Of a stretch of 64,000 bases of DNA, positions 34,014 to 43,067 are shown piece by piece; positions within the stretch are counted from its first letter, which is position 1, and every line of letters begins with the position of its first letter. The position numbers and the translations under genes are program-made. The notes under the pieces are model-generated. The model saw only the letters and a program-made list of their open reading frames with translations. It had not been told where the DNA came from and made no database searches. Source of the stretch: Bacteroidota bacterium (GTDB taxonomy: Bacteria > Bacteroidota > Bacteroidia > 2-12-FULL-35-15); the NCBI GenBank assembly GCA_025963715.1, contig JAOQAG010000048.1, positions 110,344 to 174,343 on the forward strand, given 5' to 3'.

Positions 34014-35678
34014 ATGATAATCAAAAAGATTGCCCGGTTTCTCATTTACTTTTTATGTGCATGTATACTTCTCGTGGTTATCGCCCAGGTAACATTCAAT
34101 CATTATATCAATAAGAGGATCATTCTTTATTTGCAAACGCAGGTAACGGAGGTATCGCACGGAACCTATTCGCTGCAGCTGGAAAATATTGAGCTGAGCC
34201 TGATCGGCCGCTCGCTGGTATTCAACAAACTTAAATTTACGCCTACGGGCGCTTGCGCGAATTGCCTGGAAACACAATATGGCATTACCGCCGACGATGT
34301 AAAGCTGGAAGGATTAGGCATTATCGCTTACCTGGAAGACAGGCAGGCTATTGCCGAAAATGTGGAATTCGGAAACCTGGCGATCAGCATTTACCAGGGA
34401 ACGCGCATGCTTCCGGAAAAAAGCAGGGACTCGCTGAAAATCACCTCGTTCTCGATCTACCGCGCGATGTCGAAAAAGCTGGATGCATTAACGATCCACA
34501 CGATCGATATTAACAATGCAAAGATCCGGATGTATCGCAATGGAACGGAACAGATCTTTTCATCGGAAAAAAATTACATTGATATTAAAAATTTCACGAT
34601 CAATAAAACAGTGGAGCAGCTCAACCGGTTGTTCCTTGCGGATACGTTCAACGTTTCCATGAAAACGTTTTCGTACCAGATGGGAAAAGGAATGTATACG
34701 CTGCTGGGACGAAACATGAACGCATCATATACAGATTCAGTTCTTACGATTGATTCGCTGACGCTGGCGCCGAACTATGATAAAAAAACATTTGGAAAAA
34801 TGGCAGGCAAGCAGGTAAGCCGTACGGATTTACATACCGGCAAGATCAGCTTTACCAAAATGGATGTGAAATTATTTATAGAGCACAACTGGTTTGTTGC
34901 AAAAAAACTGGACATCGATAATTTGCTGGTGTATGTATTCCGCGATAAAAATATACAGTTCAAACATGAAAAAAAACCTTCCATGCAATTATTGATACGG
35001 AAGATCCCGTTTTTTATTTCCGTGGATTCGATCGGGGTTCACAATGCAAACATTACGTATGATGACCTGGAGCCGGGAGCTCCAAAGGCGGGGAGTATTT
35101 CATTTAACCGGCTGAATGCCTCTATCATTGGCCTGCAAAATGATACGGGTATTTACACAGAGAACAGTAATTTAAAATTAAAAGCAACTGCTTATTTTAT
35201 GAACCAGGGAAAGCTGGATGCTTATTATTGTTTTGCACTTAGTTCGCCTAAAGAAGTATTTACCTGCAGCGGGAAGTTATACGAAATGGACCTGAATGCC
35301 GTTAATCCTATGTTGGAGAACAGCGCGCACATTCATGTAAAAAACGGAAAAGTGGATTCGCTGGTTTTTTCGTTTGATGCAAACGATGTGAATTCAAAAG
35401 GCAGTATGAAATTCATGTATCACAACCTGGAAGTTGAATTGCTGGATAGAACAGACCAGGGACAGGATCCGAAACACCAGTTGCTGACCTTCATTGCGAA
35501 ACAATTTATTATTAATGAACAAAATCCTTCGAAAGGAAAACCGGTAAGGATCACACCGATTTATTTTCCGCGCGACCCGAACCGTTTCTTTTTTTACTAT
35601 ACCTGGAAATCGCTGCAAAGCGCCATCATGCCTGCAATTGGTTTGCCGAAGGGATTTAAAATGAACAAAAAAACGTAA
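34014..35678 (+). CDS. AsmA-like membrane-anchored protein
   Basis: 554 residues. An N-terminal membrane helix (about 5-27: RFLIYFLCACILLVVIAQV) is followed by a periplasmic, beta-strand-rich region. It begins with the AsmA-type phrase YSLQLENIELSLIGRSLVF and continues with alternating hydrophobic strands. The C-terminus ends in a Lys-rich tail after FFYYTWKSLQSAIMPAIG. It resembles AsmA/DUF748 lipid-transport proteins rather than full TamB (no TamB domain). The barrel gene 21 bases downstream suggests a TAM-like pair. ATG at 34014 is used; 33954 would overlap the divergent gene. Confidence 0.7.
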   Translation: MIIKKIARFLIYFLCACILLVVIAQVTFNHYINKRIILYLQTQVTEVSHGTYSLQLENIELSLIGRSLVFNKLKFTPTGACANCLETQYGITADDVKLEGLGIIAYLEDRQAIAENVEFGNLAISIYQGTRMLPEKSRDSLKITSFSIYRAMSKKLDALTIHTIDINNAKIRMYRNGTEQIFSSEKNYIDIKNFTINKTVEQLNRLFLADTFNVSMKTFSYQMGKGMYTLLGRNMNASYTDSVLTIDSLTLAPNYDKKTFGKMAGKQVSRTDLHTGKISFTKMDVKLFIEHNWFVAKKLDIDNLLVYVFRDKNIQFKHEKKPSMQLLIRKIPFFISVDSIGVHNANITYDDLEPGAPKAGSISFNRLNASIIGLQNDTGIYTENSNLKLKATAYFMNQGKLDAYYCFALSSPKEVFTCSGKLYEMDLNAVNPMLENSAHIHVKNGKVDSLVFSFDANDVNSKGSMKFMYHNLEVELLDRTDQGQDPKHQLLTFIAKQFIINEQNPSKGKPVRITPIYFPRDPNRFFFYYTWKSLQSAIMPAIGLPKGFKMNKKT

Positions 35679-35699
35679 CGGTGCTTATTTTTTGAAACC

Positions 35700-37526
35700 A
35701 TGCTACAGTTTCGTAACTATTTATTTTTCTGCATTGTAATGTTTGCATCCGTATTTCATGCGATGGGACAGGTGCAGCAAAAAGAGGCAACGGATTCAGC
35801 GAAATTATACAGGAAGATCCAGAGCTTTTCTGACAAGCGGCAATTTACCAAATTTTTATACCGCCTGGTTTTTCGCCCTATCCGCTCGGAAGTGACCGAA
35901 CAGCCTGTAAAAACAGAGGTTAAAAAAAAGTATTATACGGAGTACGAAGGAAAAGTAATCCGTAAGATCGACATTGTAACGGTGGATCCTTTTGGTTATG
36001 ATGTGCATGATACCACCCGGAAACCGGAAACGTTTTTAGAAGAAGCAGGAAATTCGCTGCATGTGAAAAGCTTACCGATCAGCATTCGCAACCGGCTTAT
36101 TTTTAAAAAACACGATACCTTCGATTCGCTTAAAGTAAAAGAATCGGAACGTTTGATCCGCAGCCAGAGCTTTGTGCGGGAAGTGGTATTTTATCCGCAG
36201 GTAGTTGGTGAAACCGATTCGGTGGATCTTTTTATCCGTGTGTACGATATCTGGAGCATCATTGCGATTGCCGATGTTTCTACTACGCATTTCAAGATCA
36301 ATGTGCGCGACCGGAATTTTTTAGGATTGGGGCATCAGCTGGAAAATGATTACAGCTTTAATAAAAATTCAAATATTTCCGTAAATACAACCAATTATTA
36401 TATTTCAAATATTCAGAATACCTACATCAGCACCACGCTGCATTACGATATTGATAATCTCCGGAATTACAACGAGAGCGTCAGCATCGATCGTCCTTTT
36501 TATTCGATCTTCACACAATGGGCCGGTGGTGTGTATCTGCTGCAGCATTTGAACCGTGCGCAATTGCGCAATGCCGATTCGAGTTTGTACACACAATCAT
36601 TTAAATTTAATACTCAGGATTACTGGCTGGGTAAATCGTGGCAGCTGTTCCGCGGACACACGGAGATAGAGCGTACCACCAACCTGATCCTTTCCGGAAG
36701 GTATTATCAAACGCATTATCTTGAAAAGCCCGCAATCGATTCGCTGGCGCAATGGCCGGATGAACATTTTTATCTGGGAGCGATCAGTATTTCGAAACGT
36801 AAATACATACAGGACAGTTATATTTTTAAATACGGGTATGTGGAGGATGTGCCAACGGGGCGGGCCATTTCGTTACTGGGCGGTTACCAGGTGCGCAATA
36901 ATGTGGGAAGGGTTTACATCGGATCGCGCTTTTACTGGGGCGCTTATTATAAATGGGGATATGTAAGTTCCAATGTTGAGTATGGAACTTTTTTGCATTC
37001 ATCAAAAATAGAAGAAGAATGTTTTGCTGCACGCATTACATATTTCAGTCCGCTGATGAATGCCGGTAGATGGAGGTTCCGCAATTTTATAAAACCGCAA
37101 TATGTGCTGGGGCTGAACCGACTTAAAAATCAAAGCTTAAGCATTAACGATGATTATGGTGTGAGTGGTTTTCACAGCGAGGGATTAACGGGAACGGAAA
37201 AAATTGCAGTGGCGGTACAGGTGCAATCGTATGCTCCCTGGACTATTTTAGGTTTCCGCTTTGGGCCGTATTTGGTTTGCTCAATGGGAATGTTGGGAAA
37301 TGAAGCTTCAGGATTCAGCCACAGTCCGGTGTATTCGCAATTCGGAATTGGGATGTTGATAAAAAATGAATATTTGGTTTTCAGCGCTTTTGAGATTTCT
37401 GTGGCATTTTACCCCTATATGCCCGGAGTGGGGAATAGCCTGATCAGGGTAAATCCATTTACTACAACTGATTTTGGTTTCCTGGATTCCAATGTAGGAA
37501 AGCCTTCTGCGGTTTCTTATCAATAG
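35700..37526 (+). CDS. BamA/TamA-like outer-membrane barrel protein
   Basis: 608 residues. A signal peptide (about 1-24, ends AMGQ) and a Lys/Arg-rich linker come first. A POTRA-like module (about 80-190) contains GKVIRKIDIVTVDPFGYDV and then SFVREVVFYPQV. About 400 residues of long amphipathic strands with many Tyr/Asn make up the barrel. POTRA strand pattern and barrel suggest the Omp85 superfamily, but I do not see the classical VRGF/Y loop and the C-terminus is not aromatic. Co-transcribed with the AsmA-like gene. Confidence 0.7.
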   Translation: MLQFRNYLFFCIVMFASVFHAMGQVQQKEATDSAKLYRKIQSFSDKRQFTKFLYRLVFRPIRSEVTEQPVKTEVKKKYYTEYEGKVIRKIDIVTVDPFGYDVHDTTRKPETFLEEAGNSLHVKSLPISIRNRLIFKKHDTFDSLKVKESERLIRSQSFVREVVFYPQVVGETDSVDLFIRVYDIWSIIAIADVSTTHFKINVRDRNFLGLGHQLENDYSFNKNSNISVNTTNYYISNIQNTYISTTLHYDIDNLRNYNESVSIDRPFYSIFTQWAGGVYLLQHLNRAQLRNADSSLYTQSFKFNTQDYWLGKSWQLFRGHTEIERTTNLILSGRYYQTHYLEKPAIDSLAQWPDEHFYLGAISISKRKYIQDSYIFKYGYVEDVPTGRAISLLGGYQVRNNVGRVYIGSRFYWGAYYKWGYVSSNVEYGTFLHSSKIEEECFAARITYFSPLMNAGRWRFRNFIKPQYVLGLNRLKNQSLSINDDYGVSGFHSEGLTGTEKIAVAVQVQSYAPWTILGFRFGPYLVCSMGMLGNEASGFSHSPVYSQFGIGMLIKNEYLVFSAFEISVAFYPYMPGVGNSLIRVNPFTTTDFGFLDSNVGKPSAVSYQ

Positions 37527-37598
37527 TTTTACTTTTTGATAATATACGATTGAGCAATAACCACCACGCTTTTAATTGATTTTTATCAAGATTTTTTT

Positions 37599-37614
37599 TG
37601 GCAGTATAATTGAA
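37599..37614 (+). promoter_or_regulatory. TGGCAY-N5-TT promoter-like motif
   Basis: TGGCAGTATAATTGAA, about 47-62 bases before the ATG at 37661. Confidence 0.45.
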
Positions 37615-37660
37615 CTTACAGATACAGATCAATTAGTATAAACCCCAAAAATTAAACGCC

Positions 37661-38023
37661 ATGAAAGATTCAGAAATAGAAGAATTAAAAGAGAAATCGC
37701 ACATGAAAACATTAGCTGCGGTAATAAATTCTCTGACTGCTGTTGGTTATACTGCTCAGTTTAAAGCAATAAAAGAAGGATTAAAATCAATGACAACCGA
37801 AAAAGTGTATCGTCCCGAAGAAGTGAAAATTACCAATTTTTACAGATTTGAAGGAGAGTCCGATCCGTCTGACAACTCAATCATGTATGCGATTGAGACG
37901 CAATCCGGCGAAAAAGGAACGTTGATCGATGCTTACGGTGCGTATCATGATACACAGATCACCACTTTTATAAAAGAAGTGGAAGAGATGGAAAAAAGAT
38001 CACACAAAAAAGAAGAAGAATAA
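37661..38023 (+). CDS. Small protein of the family often labelled phosphoribosylpyrophosphate synthetase
   Basis: 120 residues. The core YRFEGESDPSDNSIMYAIE, then KGTLIDAYGAYHD, is the hallmark of a small Bacteroidota family that databases often call PRPP synthetase. The protein is far too short for that enzyme and lacks its PRPP loop, so the label should not be trusted. The family role is unknown. The N-terminal and C-terminal ends are charged and helical. It has its own promoter-like motif and a strong terminator. Confidence 0.8.
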   Translation: MKDSEIEELKEKSHMKTLAAVINSLTAVGYTAQFKAIKEGLKSMTTEKVYRPEEVKITNFYRFEGESDPSDNSIMYAIETQSGEKGTLIDAYGAYHDTQITTFIKEVEEMEKRSHKKEEE

Positions 38024-38065
38024 GCGATCATTTAATTATATAATCCTGCTCCGCTAACAACATTA

Positions 38066-38097
38066 AAAAGCCTCCCGTTATAGAACGGGAGGCTTTT
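38066..38097 (+). terminator. Intrinsic terminator
   Basis: Arms AAAAGCCTCCCGTT and AACGGGAGGCTTTT around ATAG. Confidence 0.9.
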
Positions 38098-38141
38098 CAT
38101 GTTTATAATGCTTCATGATTGAAGCATGGTTTTTATTTAAA

Positions 38142-38522
38142 ATGTTTAAAGTTGGAAAGTTTAAAGTTCGCTGTGTTTGAGAAGAAAACTATTCCCATTT
38201 TAGTCTGTCATCCCGCACCTGTTGCGGGATCGGTTAATTAAAAAGGTTATGTTGCAGAACAATATTGTTTATGGAAACAGAAATACTTTCTTGGGCTGTC
38301 ATCCCGGGCTTGACCCGGGATCTGCCAATTAAAAACTACGGGGATCCTTCTACCATTCATGAGATCCCGGGTCAAGCCCGGGATGACAGTATTGTTTGTG
38401 AATATTGTAAACAACAACATTTCCCTAAAACAACACCATTAAAAACGATAGGCAACATCTGCGTATAGCAAACTTTTGAACTTTAAACTTTGAACTCTTT
38501 GGAAACTTTGAACTCTTTGGAA
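38142..38522. repeat. Composite element bounded by inverted GTTTAAAGTT words
   Basis: The left array GTTTAAAGTTGGAAAGTTTA + AAGTTCGCTGTG and the right array (reverse, ACTTTTGAACTTTAAACTTT) bracket 280 bases. These hold a GTCATCCCGCACC palindrome and a complete MITE-like element (38244-38425) whose core is the double GTCATCCCGGGC palindrome. The right end abuts the terminator at 38525. Confidence 0.78.
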
Positions 38523-38524
38523 AG

Positions 38525-38558
38525 AAAAAAAACGCAGCATGTATGATGCTGCGTTTTT
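38525..38558. terminator. Orphan intrinsic terminator
   Basis: Arms AAAAACGCAGCAT and ATGCTGCGTTTTT. No gene ends close to it on either strand (nearest: 38023 on +, 39188 on -). It may end a small RNA or be a relic. Confidence 0.7.
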
Positions 38559-38792
38559 CGGAATAAAACAGTGTATTGTTTTATTTATATAGTGAGGTTA
38601 TTGTACTTTATAATTTTAAATAATAATGCCAGCTGCCAGCGCGTTATAAAATTGTGGAATGTGTATTTTTTGAAGAATATAATTCCCGTTTTGTTGAAAA
38701 ACAGGGCTATCTACGGGATCAATATCTGCTTGGAAATGCATAAATTGCAGTGTTTTTAATAAGTATTAAAAATAAATCCGAATTTTTCTGAA

Positions 38793-39191
38793 ATGAGTAA
38801 GCTAAAGATTGTTTTGATTGTGGATGATGATGAAGATGACCGCTCTTTATTTTATGATGCTGTAAAAGAAGTGGACAGTACAATTGCCTGCATCAGCGCA
38901 AACGACGGAGAGGAAGCACTGGAGCTTTTAAAGAATAAAAAAACGGTGCTGCCCGATTTTATTTTCCTGGATCTGAATATGCCGCGGGTAAATGGAAAAC
39001 AGTGCCTTATAGAGATCAAAAAAATGCCCGGATTGAATAACATTCCTGTTGTGATCTACTCCACCACTAAAAGAGCGGAAGACGTGGAAGAAATGAAAAA
39101 ACTGGGAGCTTCCCAATTCCTCACTAAACCTGCTTTGTTCAGCGAGATCTGCCATGTGATCAGCGATGTGTTTGCGATGTATAACGTTTAA
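38793..39191 (+). CDS. Single-domain response regulator
   Basis: 132 residues, a complete receiver with nothing attached: acidic DDD at 11-13, phospho-acceptor Asp60 in FLDLNMP, conserved Lys112. Closest in sequence within the window to the receivers at 56331 and 6995. No kinase adjacent. The stop overlaps the stop of the convergent barrel gene by 4 bases. The region 38560-38792 in front is AT-rich with no other gene. Confidence 0.92.
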   Translation: MSKLKIVLIVDDDEDDRSLFYDAVKEVDSTIACISANDGEEALELLKNKKTVLPDFIFLDLNMPRVNGKQCLIEIKKMPGLNNIPVVIYSTTKRAEDVEEMKKLGASQFLTKPALFSEICHVISDVFAMYNV

Positions 39192-39763
39192 AAATGAATT
39201 CCCAATCCAATCGTGGAAACGGTATTTGACAAGTCTGCAAAAATACCGGTAGTGTTGTTCAGGTGATATTCCGCACCCAAATGCATTCCTATATAATAGC
39301 TGTCCACTTTATTTTTAACGGTTGTATCACCCTGGTAACCGCTTTCCCAGTGGGTGTTCCGATACACATATCCTGCAGAAGTACCAATGTAAAAATCCCA
39401 TTTAGGCCCTGCGCCGAAAAGCTCATCAAAATAATAGCTCAGCTTTAATCCCATAGGAATGTACGTTTCACGATACGTGTAATACCTGTTTACATGGGAA
39501 TCGTCTCCCCAATAATTTCCATCACTGTAGGTGAACATTCCCACTGTGGGTGCAAGTGTAAAATTACGTGCAATTCCAAATTCATAATTGATGGTTCCCT
39601 GTACCAAAGGGTGTCCCACGTATCCATAGAAACCTGTTCCCACTGATAAATTCAATGTTTTTCCATGTACTTCCGCATTGGCCGGAGCTAAGATAACTGT
39701 ATCCTGTGCAGTTGCATAGTGCATCATCATTGATAATGCGAGTATGCCGAATAATTTTTTCAT
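39188..39763 (-). CDS. Outer-membrane beta-barrel protein
   Basis: 191 residues. The signal peptide (MKKLFGILALSMMMHYATAQ) ends at A-Q. The mature protein has about 8 amphipathic strands rich in Gly/Tyr and a typical final strand ending in IGLGIHF, with a C-terminal Phe for BAM recognition. Small barrels of this size are often porin-like or adhesive; the exact role is unknown. ATG at 39763 is chosen for the signal peptide. A TGGCAT-N5-TT motif lies at 39795-39810. Confidence 0.8.
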   Translation of the reverse strand: MKKLFGILALSMMMHYATAQDTVILAPANAEVHGKTLNLSVGTGFYGYVGHPLVQGTINYEFGIARNFTLAPTVGMFTYSDGNYWGDDSHVNRYYTYRETYIPMGLKLSYYFDELFGAGPKWDFYIGTSAGYVYRNTHWESGYQGDTTVKNKVDSYYIGMHLGAEYHLNNTTGIFADLSNTVSTIGLGIHF

Positions 39764-39794
39764 GATCTTAAAGTTTAATGGTTTCTTTAAAATC

Positions 39795-39810
39795 ATCAAC
39801 ATATATGCCA
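39795..39810 (-). promoter_or_regulatory. TGGCAY-N5-TT promoter-like motif
   Basis: TGGCATATATGTTGAT, about 32-47 bases before the ATG at 39763. Confidence 0.45.
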
Positions 39811-39887
39811 TGTGAAAAAAATATAAAATGGCTAATCACTTGTATATAAAGGCAATTCAGGAGGTGATAAATTTTTATTATGCAAGT

Positions 39888-39903
39888 TGGCATGGAAATT
39901 TAA
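39888..39903 (+). promoter_or_regulatory. TGGCAY-N5-TT promoter-like motif
   Basis: TGGCATGGAAATTTAA, about 40-54 bases before the ATG at 39942. Confidence 0.42.
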
Positions 39904-39941
39904 ATCTCTCCATCAACTATTAACAACTAAAAAAAACAATT

Positions 39942-40187
39942 ATGAAAAAGATAACATTTTTAGCCGTAGTACTTGCTTTAGGAGCAACTTCTATGGGGTC
40001 ATGCAAAAAAGATTACACGTGTAAATGCCAGAAAATCTATACCAGTACTAACGGTTCTACTACAGTAGATGATGGCCTTTATACATACGATGACACACGA
40101 AAAAGAGCTGAAGATAAATGTAACGACCAGGAATCAACCGGTTCTGATATACAAGGAAGCTACAGCAGAGAGTGCAATATTCAATAA
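39942..40187 (+). CDS. Small Cys-rich lipoprotein
   Basis: 81 residues. The signal has lipobox SMGSC (Cys21). The mature 61 residues have four further cysteines (YTCKC, DKC and REC near the end) that could form two disulfides. Thr/Ser/Asp-rich; no family recognised beyond the general build, which is frequent in Bacteroidota. Own promoter-like motif and terminator. Confidence 0.72.
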   Translation: MKKITFLAVVLALGATSMGSCKKDYTCKCQKIYTSTNGSTTVDDGLYTYDDTRKRAEDKCNDQESTGSDIQGSYSRECNIQ

Positions 40188-40210
40188 AAGTATTTTTTGG
40201 TTAACCACCT

Positions 40211-40247
40211 GAAAAAGCCATGTAAGTGATTGCATGGCTTTTTTTTA
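40211..40247 (+). terminator. Intrinsic terminator
   Basis: Arms AAAAAGCCATG and CATGGCTTTTTTTT, 25 bases after the stop at 40187. Confidence 0.88.
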
Positions 40248-40304
40248 CCGGAAAAGTTTATTTTTTTATCGAATGTTCAATTTAATTCGGATCACAAATA
40301 AGAA

Positions 40305-40386
40305 CTGTCATCCCGCAATGTTGCGGGATCGGTTAATTAAATACTACTAACATTTACGAGATCTCGCAATAAATGCGGGATGACAG
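40305..40386. repeat. GTCATCCCGCAA palindrome pair
   Basis: Inverted ends CTGTCATCCCGCAA and TGCGGGATGACAG, preceded by ATCACAAATAAGAA, which also precedes the copy at 40477. Confidence 0.8.
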
Positions 40387-40476
40387 TATCATTCGTAGAA
40401 TCAATGACAGCTAATTATCATTTTCAAAAAAACAAATGCAGAATGATCGTCTTATGTGTAAAATCACAAATAAGAA

Positions 40477-40568
40477 CTGTCATCCCGGACCTGATCCGGG
40501 ATCTCATAAATGTTTGCAGTATGTTCTTAGCTTTTAATTGGCAGATCCCGGGTCAGGCCCGGGATGAC
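40477..40568. repeat. GTCATCCCGGACC palindrome pair
   Basis: Inverted ends CTGTCATCCCGGACC and GGCCCGGGATGACG. The flank ATCACAAATAAGAACTGTCA is shared with 40305, so the pair arose by duplication including flank or by insertion into the same context. Confidence 0.8.
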
Positions 40569-40628
40569 GATCAATTTAGAGATTGTTTCTCCGTAAAATA
40601 ATTAAAGAAATCTGTGAATCTGTAGCTC

Positions 40629-41831
40629 CTACCTGTGAAAAGCAAACAACCCCGCATTTTTACTTTTGCCTGTGGAGAATAATTCCGCAATGATCTCCCC
40701 GGCGATCTGGCTGAACACAATGCCATTGCCACCGAAGCCTAATGCAAAATAAGCATGTTTATACTCCTTGCTTACACCGATATATGGAAGCCCGTCTTTT
40801 GTTTCTGCAAATGTTCCTGTCCAGGAAAAATCCGTTTCAAACGGAATAGAAGGAAAGCGTTTTAAAAATGCTTTTTGCAGCGCTTTGGATTTTTGTATTA
40901 ATAATTCATCACGTTTTTTGGGACTGTAGAATTTTTCATCCTTTCCGCCGATAATGATACGGCTGTCGGGTGTAGTACGTATGTATAAATATGGACGCGC
41001 CGTTTCCCAGATCATGGGTTTTAATAGTGACAGGTATTTTTTATCCACCGGCTTGGAAATGATCGCGTAAGTAGAGTGGAGTGTTGCTACTTTTTCTTTC
41101 AGATAATTAAGCGATTCATAACCGTTTGCAAAAACTATTTTTTTGCAGGAAATAATTGACCCGTTTGCGCTCATTAATTTTACACCGGAATGCAATTCGC
41201 GGATCTCTTTTATTTCCGTTTGGTCATACACCCTGCAGCCTTTTGAGAGCAGCTTTTGAAAAATTCCATGTGTAAAACGGTAAGCATCCATTTCTGCACC
41301 GGTATCCGAATACAATGCAGCCGGGGCATCCATGCCGGTTAATTTTTTTACCTGTTCTTTCGTTAATTTTTTAAGAGCGATCCCGATATTTTTCCGGGCG
41401 CTGAATTCTTCTTCCAGCTTTTTTGCATCGGCAATTGTGGAAGCAATGTACAAGCTCTTTTTTAAACGGAAATTTGTGCTGAGAGGTAATTTTGCTGCTA
41501 TTTTTTTTAATTCCCCGATCGCACGCACGCACAACAAATAACTTTCGTTTGCATTTTTTTCTCCGACCTTTTTTTTCAGATCCACAAGGGAAGTATCGAT
41601 CTCGTATTGCAGTAACGCGGTAGAGGCGCTTGTGCTGCCCATGGCAATGTGCCTGCGATCAACAACAATTACGTTTGCTCCCGTTTTTTGCAGGTAATGC
41701 GCCACGATCGCCCCGGTAACGCCGCCGCCAATCACCGCCACATCGCAGGTTGTATCTTCCTGCAGGGATTCATACGGAAATAAAAATCCGTTTTTAATCA
41801 GCCAGTAAGGATTTCCCGAATGAAGGTTCAT
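40629..41831 (-). CDS. FAD-dependent oxidoreductase (DAO family)
   Basis: 400 residues. The Rossmann dinucleotide motif VIGGGVTGA is at 33-41, and ALGFGGNGIVFSQIAGEIIAE near the C-terminus is the second FAD-binding phrase of the D-amino-acid oxidase/glycine oxidase fold. The substrate is not readable. Some relatives have a C-terminal Rieske domain that is missing here, so the protein is a plain DAO-type enzyme. No neighbour suggests a pathway. Soluble and cytoplasmic. Confidence 0.88.
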   Translation of the reverse strand: MNLHSGNPYWLIKNGFLFPYESLQEDTTCDVAVIGGGVTGAIVAHYLQKTGANVIVVDRRHIAMGSTSASTALLQYEIDTSLVDLKKKVGEKNANESYLLCVRAIGELKKIAAKLPLSTNFRLKKSLYIASTIADAKKLEEEFSARKNIGIALKKLTKEQVKKLTGMDAPAALYSDTGAEMDAYRFTHGIFQKLLSKGCRVYDQTEIKEIRELHSGVKLMSANGSIISCKKIVFANGYESLNYLKEKVATLHSTYAIISKPVDKKYLSLLKPMIWETARPYLYIRTTPDSRIIIGGKDEKFYSPKKRDELLIQKSKALQKAFLKRFPSIPFETDFSWTGTFAETKDGLPYIGVSKEYKHAYFALGFGGNGIVFSQIAGEIIAELFSTGKSKNAGLFAFHR

Positions 41832-41901
41832 GTACCGTTTTATAAAATTTAATGAAATCGGAAAGTTTATGCCAAAACTGTTTTATCTTATTGGAAAATT
41901 T

Positions 41902-42300
41902 TTAATTAACGCGTCATTCCGATCCCCCAAACGGAGAAAATCTTATTTAAATCTACCCGCCTAATCTACCACATAAGGCACAAAGAAACACATAAGGCAA
42001 ACTGTGAATCCCAACGTGTAATTTTAAACCACAAAAGAAAACAAAAGACGAGTTGTACATACCAATGTGCAACGCGTCATTGCGATCCGCTCAGGCGGAG
42101 AGGCAATCTCAGGAAGCACGTATTTTACACTCAGTTTAACACTCATATCTTTTGATTCTTTTGTTTTCTTTTGTGGTAAATTTTCCTTGTTTTTTACCCC
42201 ACGCCTTATGTGTTTCTTTGTACCTTATGTGGTTTAATTGGGTAACGGTGATACGGACTGTGCCATCGCTAAAGCTATGGCGACGCGGTCGCAATGACGT
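41902..42300. repeat. Nested inverted repeats between 41902 and 42300
   Basis: The outer TACCACATAAGGCACAAAG pair (41967-42234) encloses an inner ACCACAAAAGAAAAC pair (42028 and about 42150-42178). A CGTCATTGCGA-type pair (42075 and GCAATGACG at 42299) interlocks with it. AATGAAATCGGAAAGTTTA occurs at about 41850. No gene. Confidence 0.78.
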
Positions 42301-42366
42301 TTTCAAAATAATTTCTTTTCATGGTGCAAAGTTCCGGAGAGTCAATAAAATCTGATAGTTAAAGAT

Positions 42367-42392
42367 AAATCCGGAGAGAGCCCCGGATTTAT
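42367..42392 (-). terminator. Intrinsic terminator
   Basis: Stem AAATCCGG/CCGGATTT directly after the stop of the - receiver gene, with a T-rich end on the minus strand. Confidence 0.65.
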
Positions 42393-42749
42393 TTAATGAT
42401 TGAGAAGTATAAGGTTGAGGGCGCTGAAGCTGATCGGTTTTTCTATAAAATAATCGGCGCCTTTTTCGATCGCCTGTTTTTTTAAATCCGACATAGCGCT
42501 GATGATCACTACTTTTATGGATTGATCCAGTTCTTTAAAAAGCGGAATACTATTGATCCCGTATCCATCCGGAAGGTTGTGATCGAGGATCAGCAGATCG
42601 GGTTTCAACTTCTTGAATTTTTCAATTCCATCTTTTAAAGTAGTAGAGTGAGCGGCCTGTTTGTTTTTCTTATTCAGGAAATTTTCGACAAGAATGCACA
42701 CCTCCAACTCATCGTCAATAATTAATATGGTGTGTACATTTTTTTTCAT
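42393..42749 (-). CDS. Single-domain response regulator
   Basis: 118 residues: acidic DDE at 12-14, Asp56 in LLILDHNLPDGYG, Lys104 before Pro. It is more like the receivers of NarL/OmpR proteins than the FLDLNMP group elsewhere in the window, but has no output domain. ATG at 42749 (MKKNVHTILIIDD) gives a normal receiver start; the in-frame ATG at 42812 would add 21 residues. No kinase adjacent. Confidence 0.87.
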   Translation of the reverse strand: MKKNVHTILIIDDELEVCILVENFLNKKNKQAAHSTTLKDGIEKFKKLKPDLLILDHNLPDGYGINSIPLFKELDQSIKVVIISAMSDLKKQAIEKGADYFIEKPISFSALNLILLNH

Positions 42750-42847
42750 AAGATCGGCAGCTGGAATTGATTCCAGCCTTTTTTCGATTGATTTGGTTAT
42801 ATTGAACAACAAGGTAATAAGATTGTTTTAAATTTTAAAAATATTTT

Positions 42848-43042
42848 TTAAATGCGTGTTGGATCTACCTTCTTAGGCTCTTCAATACGTGTCGGATCTG
42901 CTTTCCTGGGATCAATTTCCTGTTTATTAGGATCCGTTGGGTCATTATCCTTATCGGGTTTTGTGGGGATGTATTTTTCGGGGTTGTTGGGCGCCGGTTT
43001 TTCTTTCGGGTCGCCTGCATTGTTTTTATCAGGAGTATTCAT
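42848..43042 (-). CDS. Small charged Pro/Asp/Lys-rich protein
   Basis: 64 residues made almost wholly of Pro, Asp, Lys, Asn, Glu and Thr, ending in a repeated DPTRI unit (KADPTRI and KVDPTRI). No hydrophobic core, so it is probably disordered. It lies 25 bases after mlaD in the same direction and may be the last gene of that operon. The codon pattern is coding-like on this strand; the opposite-strand frame is a shadow. Function unknown. Confidence 0.55.
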   Translation of the reverse strand: MNTPDKNNAGDPKEKPAPNNPEKYIPTKPDKDNDPTDPNKQEIDPRKADPTRIEEPKKVDPTRI

Positions 43043-43067
43043 AATGTTTAAAATTTAATGATGCATA

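Noticed and set aside
37661..38023. Ribose-phosphate pyrophosphokinase
   Set aside because: The family is often labelled so, but the protein is 120 residues long and lacks the PRPP-binding loop.
38571..38759. A 62-residue plus-strand frame before the receiver gene
   Set aside because: No ribosome site, AT-driven composition, and no match to a known fold.
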